A stretch of DNA of 64,000 bases. It comes from Enoplolaimus lenunculus (lineage: Eukaryota; Nematoda; Enoplea; Enoplida; Thoracostomopsidae). The stretch is from assembly GCA_030248215.1 (NCBI GenBank), contig JASANG010003922.1, positions 284,001-348,000 of the forward strand. The letters run 5' to 3'. Under the pieces are notes generated by a model. The model did no database searches. It saw only the letters and a list, made by a program, of their open reading frames with translations, and was not told the DNA's origin. Numbering within the stretch: position 1 is the stretch's first letter; each line of letters opens with the position of its first letter. A program made the translations under genes and the position numbers. This document shows positions 11,191 to 23,604 of the stretch, in pieces.

Positions 11191-14100
11191 GAGTCGAAAG
11201 CTGAAGAATAGCTTGGATTGCTCAGCTATGTAACAGTCACTCAGACTATTCGCATATTCTTTATTTAACCCTGAAAAATAATCAATGAAAATGCTTCGGA
11301 GTAGGTGAAAGGTGTTGGGTCCTATACAAGGCGTAGCTATTGGGTATATGTCCTCAGAATTTTGGATTAACGAATAAATAGCCTCTCATAGGTGGTTTTA
11401 GAATTACATGCCGAAGCTTACAAGTAAAAAAATGCTCTCGCTCGCTACGCTTGCCTACAAATACTTTTACATTGCGGTATGAAATGAAATTTTGACTATC
11501 CCTTGAGTGTTGCATTTCTGTGATGTATTTTTCGATATGTGTATGTATTGCAATAAAGCTTTAGGAACTTTACTTTATGGATGGGGTACAAAACATCCCA
11601 TATTCTTCAGCAGCGTTCCAAAAGCTGTGACAATCATGCATGAATAAGTGCGTCCGAATAGAAATTAGATGGACCTTTTAAAACATGTAACAATAAATGA
11701 ATATTCTAAAGTATTAATTGAATAAGAACAAACGAATGTAAAGTGAAACGTGTATGCCCCCGGAAGTACGTATGTAGTGTTGGCAAAACATAACGCAAAA
11801 TACGGATACAATAAATTTGCGCATAATCGCTATTGCGTGTACGATTGCGGTTTTATAATCGCGTTTCAATTTTTTTGCTCGCGATCAACGCGCTTATGAG
11901 TTTGTAAAGTAATCTTATGTTATGTTTATTGAGCGTTTGTGTTTAAATCCAAAATATATCACAATAAGCAAGTAAGTTACGCTAGGAGATGCAACCATGT
12001 TCCTACCTTTTTAATAATACTCTTATCCAAGCATACCAGCAATACTTGTGGCTGTGGCAAATAAAGTGTTGCGGTATTCGTTCTTTGACAGATAAGCTGT
12101 ACCTGACTAAATTGAAACACACGGGTTAACAATCTGTTTTGCACACTACTGTTCTTGCGCCTATGTTCTGCTCAATACACATTTTTAATTACTCCGTGCT
12201 TTTGAAATATTGGATCCAAGCATTGTTCATGTATAACGCTGTTTGGCTTTGTATATTTTCTACCATCAGATTTAGGCTCAGGCTGAGACTGAAGTTTAGG
12301 AAAATGCTTGCGCAGTAAATCTTTATACCAAATTTTTTTGAAGTTACCTTAGTCAAATAATTTCGTACCAATATTTGCAGTTTAAAAGTCAAAATACTTT
12401 AAGTGCGCTGTGCTGAAATTGACGCGCACAAAAAATTAGCATAAAAGTTTCTGTTTTGTACTTAAGGAGTATGTCTATACTTTTCAATAGAGAACAATAT
12501 ATTAGTTGCAAACCATACGATGCAGAGTACAATAAGCAATAGTGTACTGACGAGACTGATAAGTTGTCTAACTGCTTGAGTCGTTCCGTTAAAACATATC
12601 TCTAAGATTACGCTTATGCGTAAACCTTTTCCTAAACCTGAGCTTAAGCCTTAACTTTAAATGTTGAATAAGGAGCTCATATTTTATTAATTGTTGGATT
12701 TTTAGATTGCGAATCGAAGTTTTGAGTTATCACAAACAATGTCAAAATTTTTGTTTTCGAATGTTCAGTGCACAAGACATTGGTTGCTATATTATACTGG
12801 CGAAACATTGTACATATCTGAGAAGAGCAGATTGCTTTTCTTAAATGTACGCGGCAGTAGCTAAAAGTAAATAAGTCTTAAAAGTTGTGGCTATCGCTTT
12901 GGAATACGAACATGGTGCGTCTCTATTGTTACGGCTGTTATTGTATTTGCTTGCGGTTCGTTTTCTTGCCTAAATTTGTTAGATAATTGTATCAAACACA
13001 TAAAGTATGTTGTGAAGCACAAGCTTTGATTGTCTAGTTGCCAATCCAAATCAATTCAGAAAGTCGGATTCTACAATAAAACCAACAAACTTTTTATGAT
13101 AAATACCAGGACATGAATTTTTTAAAGCAAAAATGGAAAATATTGTACTTGTACAATTTTGGAACGAAATACTGTAGCTGGCTTTCAGCTTTTTAAATTA
13201 ATTTTGCGTATCGCGCGCGGATTGGTTGCTAGAATTTTTAGCAAACTACCTATAAATTATGGATTAAGTATATATACTTTAAATTTGTCTCAAGCGGCAT
13301 GAGTTCAACTTAAATATAATAGCATCTATTACCAACACGAGTAACAAATTAATGTTAAGAAAGTCAATTATAAAAAATTTTCTAAAAATAAAAGTGAAAG
13401 AGGCAAATATCTAACTGAATTTCTATGTTTCACAAGTTGAGTAGTTTCGGGACTTCATAACACTGTAAACCTAAAAGCTCCTCAAAAAAACTTTGACCTC
13501 ACTACGTTAGCAAGGTATTTTAGAGTGAGTAAAAGTGTGTTTTCCCGTCCCATCAGGAATTTTGGGAGATGTGCCCCTTATCCCAATGCCCCTACAAACA
13601 GCAGACATATACAATTGTATGTTTATATTGCAGTGCCTAAATGTGTGTTTCCTCTTGCTCTAATTATTTGTTTTTATGATTTTGTTGTACAATGTTAGTT
13701 ATATGTTTATTTTGTTATAAAATTATATAAACATTGATGTGCTTTACTATTATTGTTTGTATCCGTTGCTATTTCCGAAGGCTTTAGGCCGTTATTATGC
13801 ACCAACACAACGCAAACCGGTTCAATACGTATCATTTATTTTCTTTGATTGGGTTAGATTACTATGTCATGTTTAATTGTATTTTTGTTGGTTTTTTATA
13901 TTGTGGATAGAAATCAGAAACCGTATTTTCAGCTGTGTATAGCACTTATCATCACCAAATTGCAAAAGTTTTCAAAAAAGCGGACACTAGCATCTGTTGA
14001 TCTGAAGATTTTACAGAAAAGTACGTAAGTTGAATTTAAATCAAAAAATAAAAAATAGACTGAATTTTTAAACTTATCATTCGCCGTTTATTTACTTGCA

Positions 14101-14620
14101 ATGCGTATTACCAACAGGTAATTCCGGCTGCGCACGTTTGAGAATATGGGCGCGGCTACTAGAAAAATATAACTAGGGGTGAATGCAAGAAATTATTATT
14201 TTTTCAGTGATCTTTTACTCTAATCTTGGAGTTTCAGGTTTTGCGCCAATGTTGACCTGGGGTGCAAGCGGTAGCTTTTTTAACATTGTGTAGTGACAAT
14301 GGGATATTCTGTTATTCCCTAATTGATTTAGTGTATAATTTGTGTTACAAATGTAGAAGTTCTTGTAGGTGTTAACTACCTAATTTTTTGTTCTATCTGT
14401 GTAATGCATGACGCTTACTGTATCTATTTTGCTTGCAATTTCAGGCCTGATTGATGTTGATTCATTGTCATATTATATTTTCATTTAAAAATTAAACGAC
14501 CATTGTTTTTCAATTCCTGATTTGAGCGTTAGGTTCGGAATCTGCAAAAGATTTCCTCTGTTTTTACCAATATTATTAACAATATACATTATCAAAAATT
14601 GTGTTTTATAATATAATATC
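11191..14620. other. gene-free AT-rich stretch
   Basis: No coding segment with supporting splice sites. At 12600-12660 there are a few TTAGGC-like words that may be a decayed family A piece. Otherwise I see nothing definable. Confidence 0.45.
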
Positions 14621-14890
14621 GGCCCATGCATAGATCAGGGCGGAGCGATGTCTGAGGACTGCTATGGAGCAAGGTGTAAACCGGATTTCCGATTCCGGTA
14701 AGAATCGGCGTCTTTGAAACAACGGTGAACTTTTATGCACCCCTCAAATTTGATCATTACTGTTTCCGTTATTTTTACTATCCGTTTGCAAACAGCTGCG
14801 GAGTAAGCTTAAAGCTGCAAGTTTTTTACTTAGGCTAGGCTTAGAAATACGCTTACACTTTTGTTTACAGCCCTGATCTATACATTGACC
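14621..14890. mobile_element. family A TIR element, copy 1
   Basis: Starts GGCCCATGCATAGATCAGGG and ends with its diverged complement CCCTGATCTATACATTGACC. Words like TTAGGC sit near the right end (14830-14850). Non-autonomous, with no coding sequence. Confidence 0.7.
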
Positions 14891-15060
14891 CAAAATACTA
14901 CCTTCGACCATATCCCGCCTTTAACCATATCCGGAAATCCAAAAATCATACCTACGCCAACATCCAAAAATTGTATATCGAGCATATCCAACATCTCAGA
15001 TACCTACCTTCAAGCATATCCCAAAATCTCACCTGCTAGTAAACTGAAATCCCTAAGTTA
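14891..15060. repeat. degenerate short tandem repeat
   Basis: Repeated words of the form CATATCC, AAAATC and ACCTTC at roughly 25-30 bp spacing. The reading frame across it is only repeat-derived. Confidence 0.45.
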
Positions 15061-15503
15061 CACCTGCTACCTCAAATTCTTATGATGGGGCGGTGGGATT
15101 TGTTCATTTCTGCTTCAGCTTCCATGCTTTTAGATTGGTTATATTCACGGTGTAACCGGATATCATTCCTGGAAAATTTTGTGTCCGTTTCCGTTATAGA
15201 TATAACGGAAATTCTGTTATATTATATATTCAAATTTAGTTATAAATATCGCGTATATTTCTTGCAATTTTTCGATGCAGATATGCTGCAATTATTTCAA
15301 GCCAAATAAAAATTATTAAAAACCGGTGGTGTCACTGGTTGTGTGCAGGTTGCAACCGGAAGTACTTTTTTCATCTACTGTTGTGGGCTCCATAGTTGTC
15401 ATAGAAAACTTATAGATCGATTTGTACCTTTATGTTCAAACGATATGCCCCCTAGAACTGGAAGGGAGCTGTAAGCGGCCCCCTGGAAGGGAGCTGTAAG
15501 CGG

Positions 15504-15727
15504 TACACTGTAAAAAACGGAGGGTCAAATTGACTCTCTCGGAAATAGGCTTTTCCTGACTACACAAACTGAGTCAAATTTGACTCCGCCACAGTCAAAT
15601 TCGATTCACTGAATCGCTAAGTGGAGTCCAATTTGACTCTGGCGGAGTCAAATTTGACTCAGTTTGTGTAGTCAGGAAAAGCCTATTTCCGAGAGAGTCG
15701 ATTTGACTCCCCATTTTTTACAGTGTA
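15504..15727. mobile_element. family C hairpin element (foldback)
   Basis: 224 bp flanked by TA. The left arm starts CACTGTAAAAAACGGAGGGT and the right arm ends with the complement. Within the arms, GAGTCAAATTTGACTC words are themselves palindromic. The two arms of about 100 bp pair almost completely, including TCGGAAATAGGCTTTTCC. No coding sequence. Two 21-bp copies of a CTGGAAGGGAGC-type word lie just upstream (15458-15503). Confidence 0.85.
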
Positions 15728-16584
15728 TAGCCGTAAATTTGCATATATTTTTGTTTTCAGACGTATTTAAAAGCTGAGAGCAGCTTTTACATCACAAGAT
15801 TTTGTCTGTTGATGCCGAAAATTTTTTGACATCTTGTCATAAAAAAGGCAAAACGGGATTAAATATTCACTGATTCAGCAGCAGCTAACGAAATACTTGC
15901 AAGCAAACAGAGCGAGAAACTACAAGTTTTTGTATTTAGTGGTGATGGCAATCTAAAATATTAGTTTGTTATCGTTCTGGTATTATAAAGGAAATATAAT
16001 GTAATCATATGTTTGAACAACCTTGAGTTAAAACAGCGATCAAGCACCCATTTTGTGTTAGACTCCAAGAATTTTTAAACTTAGGGATCGCTAAGGCTTC
16101 CACAATTAATGAAACCTTGCAAGACAAGCGAACAAGAAGCCAGACGTATTCTTGCATTAAAATACATAGGAAACTTTCATTTTTAAAATCTCTAACTTCT
16201 GCCCCTAATTGATGTGCTTAAGGGAAGCTAAGACTTAACTTGTTCTAAGCTACAAGACCTATTATCACGTTGACATAGTGACAGGTGGCTGTACACAATG
16301 CAGCAGTAGACGTGCATATAATTTACTCGTGAAGGGCTTGACATGGTACTGCTTAACTCAGAATTAATACGTCTTATATAAGTAAGTATGAATGAATTGA
16401 TACCGCTGTATGAATATAGTAAGTTTAAAATTTCACTCAATACATAAATTCAGAAACCGACACACCCTTTGCTCATTAATCTACACTTGAACCAACCTTC
16501 AGTACGCGGCAATATTTCTAACTATAAAGCTGTGTATGGGAGCAATCCTTAAATTTTATTAAATGATTGATCTATCTACAAGAT
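15728..16584. other. gene-free stretch
   Basis: I see no coding sequence or shared repeat here. Confidence 0.45.
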
Positions 16585-16670
16585 CAGGGCCGGAGCAGCC
16601 ACCCCCATTCCCCCCATTTTTAGGGCCCCCACTCCTAAAGTATAGCCCCACCCTAACCAGTTGCATTCTG
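16585..16670. repeat. fragment related to the hAT-like element at 36336
   Basis: CAGGGCCGGAGCAGCC followed by C-rich runs (CCCCCATT, AGGGCCCCCACTCC, AACCAGT), parallel to the left end of the 36336-36615 element. I could not find a matching right end. Confidence 0.45.
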
Positions 16671-16989
16671 TGCATCGATGGATGAAGCTTTATTGAACTT
16701 AGGTAAAAAATTAATTCATGTTTTCAAAACTCAAATTGGTCACTATTTCTAGAATCAATATCATTAAATTTTCTCTGCTTTCCTGTGGTTATATAATATG
16801 TTGGATTTCTGGCACAACAAAGACTTCGAGGAGCAACAGCAGAAAACACTCTCACATGGGACCGCAGGGGTTTTCAGCGGAAAAGCAATGCCACCCAACC
16901 ACACGAACACTTTGAGTTGAACGTATTTCTTGCCTTTTGTATAATTGCTAGACGAAGTCAGTCATTCAGAGTACTGTAATGCTCGGAAG

Positions 16990-17372
16990 ATGGGGACTGA
17001 TGTTTATTTGGCCTCTACGCAGGGTACGCACGTTGGTTACATAGTATAAATATCTTGAGTCAAATTGACTTTCTCCGAAATAGGCGTTTCGAGACTACGC
17101 AGAGTCATATTCGACTCCGCCAGAGTCAAACGTGCGACTCGATTAGTCGAATTATAAACGTTTATTTGTCTTGTATCAAAACCTTGAGCGATAATGGAAG
17201 GTTGTACTAGTACTTTCAAAACTTTTAAGTATGCTTTAAAGTTTCGAACTAAACTGCATTTGGTGCTGGAGTCATTTATTCACCACTATTTGAGATAATT
17301 GATGTTTATGGACTCGAATTAGGGTTTAACGATACTATCCGCTTACCAACTCTTATTAGGGATACGGACTTC
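16990..17372 (+). mobile_element. family B TIR element, damaged copy with insertion
   Basis: Matches the interior of the intact family B copies (GGGACTGATGTTTATTTGGC to TTATTAGGGATACGGACT). The terminal TACTGTAGTGACCCG motifs are missing, and a family C piece sits at 17054-17145. Confidence 0.7.
17054..17145. mobile_element. family C piece inserted in a family B copy
   Basis: GAGTCAAATTGACT, TCTCCGAAATAGGCGTTTC and GACTCCGCCAGAGTC are the same words in the same order as at 15504-15727. They interrupt family B sequence that resumes with AAACGTTTATTTGTCTTGT. Confidence 0.7.
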
Positions 17373-17764
17373 TAACAAAATAAAACAACCGCTTGCCGAA
17401 ATATTAATCTTGGACGCAATTTCACGCATAATATTACCCAAACATCTGACCTTTTTCAGCACTTGTGATTAAAATATTATGCAACATACAACGTTTTGAA
17501 CTGCTTGAATTAACACGTTACATCGCTAAATTCTGAGAAATTCTTAGATTTAGCTAGTACCATGCTTTTACCAATTATATAGTTCCTACCATAAAATTTA
17601 TGACATAAAAGTTAAACGTTTTAATAATGCTTGAAATTCAAAAGTATTAACACCGAGGTTATCGTAAAATATAGCGAAAAGGCACCGAATTTAGCACCAG
17701 AAACAGACAATAAAAATACCAAAGAATCGAAACTATATGGTTGACATTTATATGTATACAGCAG

Positions 17765-17906
17765 GGTTCCAACTGGAACTAGATTTTGTCGGAATCGGAA
17801 TCGGAATCGGACGTCAGTAGTTAACCACCCCTTTTGGTGGGGTGTTTAACTACTGAAGTCAAATTTTGCCTGAATTTTAGTCGGAATCGGAATTCCGATG
17901 GAACCT
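17765..17906. repeat. TCGGAATC repeat with 41-bp hairpin
   Basis: Bounded by GGTTCCAACTGGAA and its diverged complement TTCCGATGGAACC. Between them are TCGGAATC repeats and a strong hairpin at 17815-17855 (CAGTAGTTAAC, CACCCC, TTTT, GGTGGGG, TTAACTACTG). A small non-autonomous element is likely. Confidence 0.6.
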
Positions 17907-18721
17907 TGGCATACAGCATATCATGCTGTGAACGTACATAATGCTATCAAACGAACATTGTAAAATGTTCTGTTGTAATAAATTGATGTCTGTATGAAAT
18001 TTATATTTTAACAAGCAGCCTCTAAAAGTGGCAATGGAGACGGGGTAAACACATAAAACTTCAATTCTTTAATCTATTCCATACTTTTATTAAAAATCTA
18101 TTGGAATTAGCATCAACAATTACCTACTAAAAATTGCGCAGTTCGCACAAACCATTAAGCAATAAGCATTTAGCGATTCTCCATTTATGTCACTGAAGAT
18201 GGAAGTCAGCTAGAATGCACCTAAATGACGTTTCTCCATCTGAAAATTTTTTACTATGAAGTTGTTGTCATTTAATTATATTCCACAACACGGTTCCTGT
18301 AAGCGATAATTTTTATTCGAACCATGACTTTTAATCCTGCAGCATTAATAATCAATATTGTGCTTATATAAATTAAGCGTTTTAAATTGGTTTTTGCGAC
18401 TCTTTTGTAGGTCTGTTATTCTTGTGAGGCAACGATTGCAAAATTTAAATTTACACTTCTTCTGCCAGTTAAAATGCGTGATTTGTATAAAATGTTCACT
18501 TTAGCCCGCAGTCAGAGAGGAGTTTGGAAACTGTACCCGTAGCAAAAAAATTAAACACCGGTCGTATAAAGTCATGGGAAGTCCTCTGTGGCCTTCCAAA
18601 TTTTTTGAACCCTCTACGAAAACGGAATGTTAAGCTGGCCACGGGCTTGAATTAAGACCAACTTGAATGCATCTGATATAAAAAAATCAAAAACCAAAGT
18701 ATGCAAAAATATGACAATCGC

Positions 18722-18796
18722 CATTCGAAAACTACGACCCCATGACGTTCGGCTTGACAGGTCAGCGTCTTATCCACTCGGCGACACAGTGCGAAA
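18722..18796 (-). repeat. tRNA-Ser/Leu-like sequence, probable SINE head or pseudogene
   Basis: The complement reads GTGTCGCCGAGTGGATAAGA, a good tRNA box A context, followed by GGTCGTAGTTTTCGAA, a broken box B. The acceptor stem does not pair, so a functional tRNA is unlikely. Confidence 0.5.
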
Positions 18797-19330
18797 ATGG
18801 TGGTGATCTATTTATAAATTATACTATAATCCGTATACACCGAATTAATCACACTATACAAATTAATACGTAACACGTGTTGTGTTACGTATAGAGTATT
18901 TATGCAAATTATATTTAAGAAGTTTTACACATTAGGATCAAAAATAGGTTTTTCGATATCAGGGGGGCAAATAGGGCAAATTTAAGGGGGTCACTTGTGA
19001 ACGATCCCTCGAAAAAATTCAGTTCTTTTTCATATTGTTGCAAAGCATAATTTATACAGGTTTTATTTACCCTAGAAAACCGAAACTTTATTAAAAAGTG
19101 GGAATTAGTATTTTTTCCATTTTACAAATTTGGTAAAATTTACACCCCGAAGCATCAACTGCTTTTAATAGAGACGGCCTCCAGGCCGTCTCAAAAATCT
19201 ACCAGCGGTATATTTTTAAAATATATACTCTACGTCTCTCCACATAGCCGTGAACTCACTGTTTTTCATGTGAACGAATTAATTATCAATGTTGTATTGA
19301 TTTAAACTTAGCATTTAAGAAATAGGTCTC

Positions 19331-19499
19331 ACGTATTGAACAGGATCGGAACAGTAGTAAAGCATTTTCCTAAGCCTAAGCCTAAACGTAAAGCGTAAGG
19401 ATGAACCTATTCCTAAAGCCTAAACCTAACCCTAAATGCTTCAACTGACTATTACATCACCGCTGGAAAACGATCCGGCCCTATTCTATACATATGCCG
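19331..19499. mobile_element. family A TIR element, copy 2
   Basis: Left end GAACAGGATCGGAACAGTAG, interior CCTAAGCCTAAGCCTAAACG, right end CGATCCGGCCCTATTCTATA. The outermost bases are worn. Confidence 0.7.
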
Positions 19500-19802
19500 A
19501 TTATGGATACCCTGTTCCCAAAATTTCTGGGAGCATTTTCTACAACCAAGCACGTGTGTCAATCATCAAATGATAAGCTGGGTCGTAGTATATCTGTACT
19601 GATAAACTTTATATACATTTTTTTATATTTTAATAAATTGTTTTAAAGTATTATCCTACAGTAAAAGTAATTGTTTGATTTTAATGGTTCCTTAGGGAGT
19701 CTCGACCATAGTGCCCAGCTTATACGGCCCATGTATAGAACAGGGCCGGTACAGTAGTATAAGCATATTCCTAAGCCTAAAGTCTAAGCAAAAAAATTAG
19801 TC

Positions 19803-20593
19803 GCCCCGGTGCATATCCTCTATACCCGTAGAGCTGTTCATCTACTGTAAGTGATTCGGACGGTATATAATGAAGACGTAAGTTGGACTGAAATAGGTCC
19901 CAAACATCTCGTATAGCAGCCATTTTGTCACTTTTTTGACGCTCCCGGCGAGTCAGTTTGTTGTCGAATGTTACATTTTCCAGCAACTGTTTCATTGTTT
20001 TTTGACAGCGCGCAGCGGTAAAAGGGCCTGCTGTCGTTTTTGGTGAATAGTGAAGCCACTGGAGACATGTTATCGCGATCTGCACCAGCTCTGCTTACCA
20101 CCCCAAGCCAAGCTTTCAGCTCGCACATTGGTAGCGTTGAAAAATTGCGCGCCCGCAGTCGCCTACTAGTGAGTCGCTGAATTGTATGTAAAATGGGCTC
20201 GTTTATATAAAGATAAAATGCTTGTGACTCTGTTGTAGGGTTTACTGCAGTGCCTTCGCGAAAGCGAATTATATTTCTAGCTAACACACGGACAGGCGAT
20301 GTTGTAGAATGCCACTCAACACCCGTCGCTGACAAAAACACATTACTTCCACTAGAAGTCTCGTCCATATCGCTCAACTCACTACTAGATGCGTCCGATT
20401 GTTTTTGTAATTCACCATCACTATCTTGCTCATAAATAGCAGCCTCTTCACTACTGCATTGACCTAACTCAACTGATTCTGAGTCGTCATTTGAACTATT
20501 GTCGTCCGGTTTGTCATCTTCTGTCTCTGAATCACTTGGTTCTAATACACGTCGTACGACCTCAGTCAAAGATAATTTATGCAAACCTGACAT
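19803..20593 (-). pseudogene. piggyBac transposase, N-terminal half, broken
   Basis: Begins MSGLHKLSLTEVVRRVL and continues with an acidic Ser/Asp/Glu-rich N-terminus. Family words follow: ARNIIRFREG, LYINEPILHTIQ, KLTRRERQKSDKMAAIRDVW and LTVDEQLYGYRGYAPGR. The last includes the Asp-Glu-Gln-Leu motif at the first catalytic aspartate of the DDE_Tnp_1_7 domain. The first part (20593 to about 20085) and the second part lie in different frames, so at least one frameshift is present. Sequence after the PGR motif, including the remaining catalytic aspartates and the Cys-rich tail, is deleted. No function is expected. Confidence 0.88.
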
Positions 20594-20895
20594 TTCCCTG
20601 ACTTTACCTCACCATACAAAACCGTGTGTAAGAACAAAACGTTCCAATTCTTGTCAAAACTCAAACTATGATCAAATCAACATCTGTCTACATATGTAGA
20701 CGGTCGGGTTATATAGGTATATGACTCACTGTACAGCAAACTTTTGTTCCCACAATGCTATAAGTTTTTTATACTACTATAACAGAATAATTATCGATGG
20801 AAATTAAACAATAGATTCTTAACTATAGCACCTGCCGAACAATCAATTGTCGAACTGGTTATGTCTACATATGTAGACTGTCGGGCCATTGAGGG
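19803..20895 (-). mobile_element. piggyBac DNA transposon remnant
   Basis: The right boundary is exact: the element ends ...GAGGG and is followed by TTAA (20896-20899), the piggyBac target. From that end inward the complement reads CCCTCAATGGCCCGACAGTC, then a TGTCTACATATGTAGACA palindrome whose core recurs at 20684-20703. The left boundary is a truncation: the transposase runs straight into family A sequence, so the 3' half and the other terminal repeat are lost. Confidence 0.85.
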
Positions 20896-20969
20896 TTAAA
20901 CTGACTCTATTATAGCCCGTCCGGAAAGCGATCCGGCGCTGTTCTATACATGGGCCGCTTTAAACGTGT

Positions 20970-21310
20970 TTTTTGCCCAAAACCACTTGTGGTTACAACC
21001 GAAGGTCTGCCTCTGTCTTCAACAGAAAATCAACCTCCGTGTTCAGTTTCAATAAAATTTCTGCGTAAGGTCCCGGCAATTTCAGTAGTTGCATTCGTCG
21101 TAGTTTTAACAAAGTTGTGTCCAGTGGTTATGTTTGTAGTTTTGCAACAGTTTTTGAAAGCTTTCATTGCCGGGATTTGTTAAAAAAAGGTTAAAAGCAA
21201 TTATTTTTGCAACGCTTGTTTAGATTATCACTATTAATTAGCAAATCCAACGGTATTTTTATTACCAAATTTTGCTTCACCTCAGGGGTTCTGGTGCTGT
21301 ATGGTAAGAA
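20970..21310 (-). repeat. dispersed repeat family G, copy 3
   Basis: The complement contains CTGAGGTGAAGC, GGATTTGCTAATTAATAG and CTACTGAAATTGCCGGGACC in the order seen at 480-900. It abuts the right end of the family A element. Confidence 0.55.
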
Positions 21311-21513
21311 TACAATTTAGAGTAAGATTTTCTACATATCACAGTCGTGCAACGCAGCAAACCGACTGTTATATGCTCAACCTTAAAAATCTCTGTCGTT
21401 TTTGAGATTTGTCATTAGTCTATGAAATAAAGGTTCCTTCACTCTCGAGTTGATCATATTTATTATGATGGAAGATGCAGTGTTCGTCGTTTAACTTTGG
21501 TTAAGGTTATTAA

Positions 21514-21744
21514 CCCTTTCTCACATGAATATTTTCAATTTCATATGAGATGTAATGTCAAGGTAAGATTCGATCCCCAGTCTCACGAGGGGGAGGCGTT
21601 TACGATGACCACTGAGCTATAGTAGCTTGACGCCCGAGCCCGAGTAGGCTCTCACGTCTTGTGGAGATTTAGCATTGCGCATATATGTTATAAATGTTAA
21701 ACACTGCTCGCAGTGTGTGTATTGCTCGTACATTATTGTATTTA
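21514..21744 (-). mobile_element. tRNA-like TTAA element, truncated copy
   Basis: Preceded by TTAA and starting CCCTTTCTCACATGAA, the end of the intact element at 25335-25598. The complement carries TATAGCTCAGTGGTCATCG (box A) and GGGGATCGAATCTTACC (box B-like). The opposite end is replaced by an ATT microsatellite. Confidence 0.75.
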
Positions 21745-21749
21745 GATTA

Positions 21750-21790
21750 GCATTATTATTGTTATTATTATTATATTATTATTATTATTT
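21750..21790. repeat. ATT microsatellite
   Basis: Imperfect (ATT)n run at the broken end of the tRNA-like element. Confidence 0.85.
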
Positions 21791-22660
21791 GTGGTTTGAT
21801 CAAGATCGCTAATGCGGGGGGTAACAAAAAATATTGCTGTCCCGTTTTTCATTTTTCCTGCAAAAATATATAGCTTCCAATGCAAGGGCGTCCGCAAATG
21901 GGGCATTAGTGGGCTGTTCATTAAATTTGGCTGGGACCAACTCCCAAATTGATTCGCGCCAGACATATGTCAACTGAGTCTGGGAGTGTAATAGCCAGTA
22001 TTTTGAGTGTTTAAAAGCAGTTGCTATATATGCTGTAAATTTCGCCGGTGATCGGTCAAAGCAAAATAAGGGTTGCAAAATTATCTTTCCAGTCAAAGCT
22101 TAATAATTAGCATACGGTTCTGAACATTCAGTGATTACGCCTACATAACTGTTGGCAATATTTATCAAGAAACCTTTGAACTTTGAAGTATCAATGAAGA
22201 AAGTTTAAGGAATAACATCACAAATCGCCTTTATATCAAAGACTTTAGTTTCGTACGGATACAGTCGATTGGTAAGAATTATATAATTCCAAAATTAAAT
22301 TAAAATTTAATTTCGTTTCACTCGCAATTAGACGAAGACGTCTGTTTTGATTGTGAAACCAAATAGTTATATGCATTTTATGTTTTGATAATCTGAGTTC
22401 TGAACACGAGTTAACTTTTCAAAGCTCAGTAGCAAAGATTGTCCTCGCGTACAATTTGATAAAAACGATATTCAAATATGTGTCGGCCGTTTTGATTGCA
22501 TGGGTCAAGTTCTACAGCTACGTCCTCAGGGAAATCAAACTAAATCTTGAAAAGCTATATTTTGACTGTTTATTTTAATGTCTGCAAAATTTAACTTTTT
22601 TGATCATTCATAAGTTTATACTCTTAAATAAAACGTAACAAAGTAGTTTAGGCGCAGGCA
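21791..22660. other. gene-free stretch
   Basis: Overlapping short frames on the minus strand (about 21.8-22.1 kb) carry no recognisable motif or splice support. Nothing else is seen. Confidence 0.4.
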
Positions 22661-22797
22661 AACTTCAGGGGCAGAACGTTTCTCTTAAGGGACAGCAATA
22701 GAGTAAAAGTTTAAGCTTTAGACCAATTTTTTTGCTTAGGCCTAAGTTCAGCAATATGCTTATACTATTGTTACGGCCCTGCTGTGTACATTGGCCC
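22661..22797. mobile_element. family A TIR element, copy 4
   Basis: CAGGGGCAGAACGTTTCTC on the left, the interior words AAGCTTTAGAC and TTTTGCTTAGGCCTAAG, and ACGGCCCTGCTGTGTACATT on the right. Confidence 0.65.
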
Positions 22798-23492
22798 AGT
22801 GTATGTTTTTAATATTTTTTCAACAGTTTTATCAACTGAAAAGGTAGTTCGCGAAAATTAAAAGGCTTGGCTCAAAACTATGGTTGAAAGAAAAATTTAC
22901 CCCAGAAGGATACGAGTTTGAGTATTAGTGTCCTAATACAAATGTACTATAACGTATTTCTGGTGTTAAATTTTAGTACGACATAGTATAATAAACATAA
23001 ATATGAGCTACGACGCAAGCCTAAACCTAAGACTATATAGATATACAACAAATAAACCAGCACGTCATATTTAAATTTTCTTATAATAAGGTACAAACGC
23101 AAGTCTAACAAATTGGTTAACTACGCCAGACCATACACATACGTGAATCATTGAAACACGGTAGTGTTTTCAATATATGTTTCAAGCATCGAGAATGCAC
23201 GCTTTTTGAAAGTTTTGCAGAATGTTCTCTGCAGGAAAGCAGAGCTGGAATGAGGTAACTTACGTATAGAATATCCTAATTAGCCGCTTCGGCACCATAC
23301 ACAAATTGGACAGCTAAACGTATCATTTAAGTTGTTATTAAAAGTTTGATTTTTGTAACTTTTCGAAAAAATTGTATTACAAATATGTAATTACCATAGC
23401 TAGTCGATATTATTGTGTGATGCTAATGACACCGTGCAATAGACTACGTGTTCCTGCGATGTTTGTTCTACTGAAATTGCTAACTGAGACAG
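22798..23492. other. gene-free stretch
   Basis: No coding sequence or repeat recognised. Confidence 0.4.
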
Positions 23493-23604
23493 TAATATTT
23501 TGTAATAACCTTCCATGCATTATAGCTTAGAACAGGCTGCTTTTTGGTTAATATTTTGTAATAACCTTCCATGCATTATAGCTTAGAACAGGCTGCTTTT
23601 TGGT
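23493..23604. repeat. perfect 56-bp tandem duplication
   Basis: Two identical adjacent 56-bp units starting TAATATTTTGTAATAACC, hence a recent duplication. TTAGGC-like words of a family A fragment follow at 23620-23690. Confidence 0.9.

Larger units (their letters stand above)
19725..20957. mobile_element. family A TIR element, copy 3, split by a piggyBac remnant
   Basis: The left end CGGCCCATGTATAGAACAGG and the right end CCTGTTCTATACATGGGCCG-type sequence (with GCGCTG) are those of family A. The interior is interrupted from about 19803 to 20895 by the piggyBac sequence. Its intact relative at 51150-51362 shows the uninterrupted order. Confidence 0.85.
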
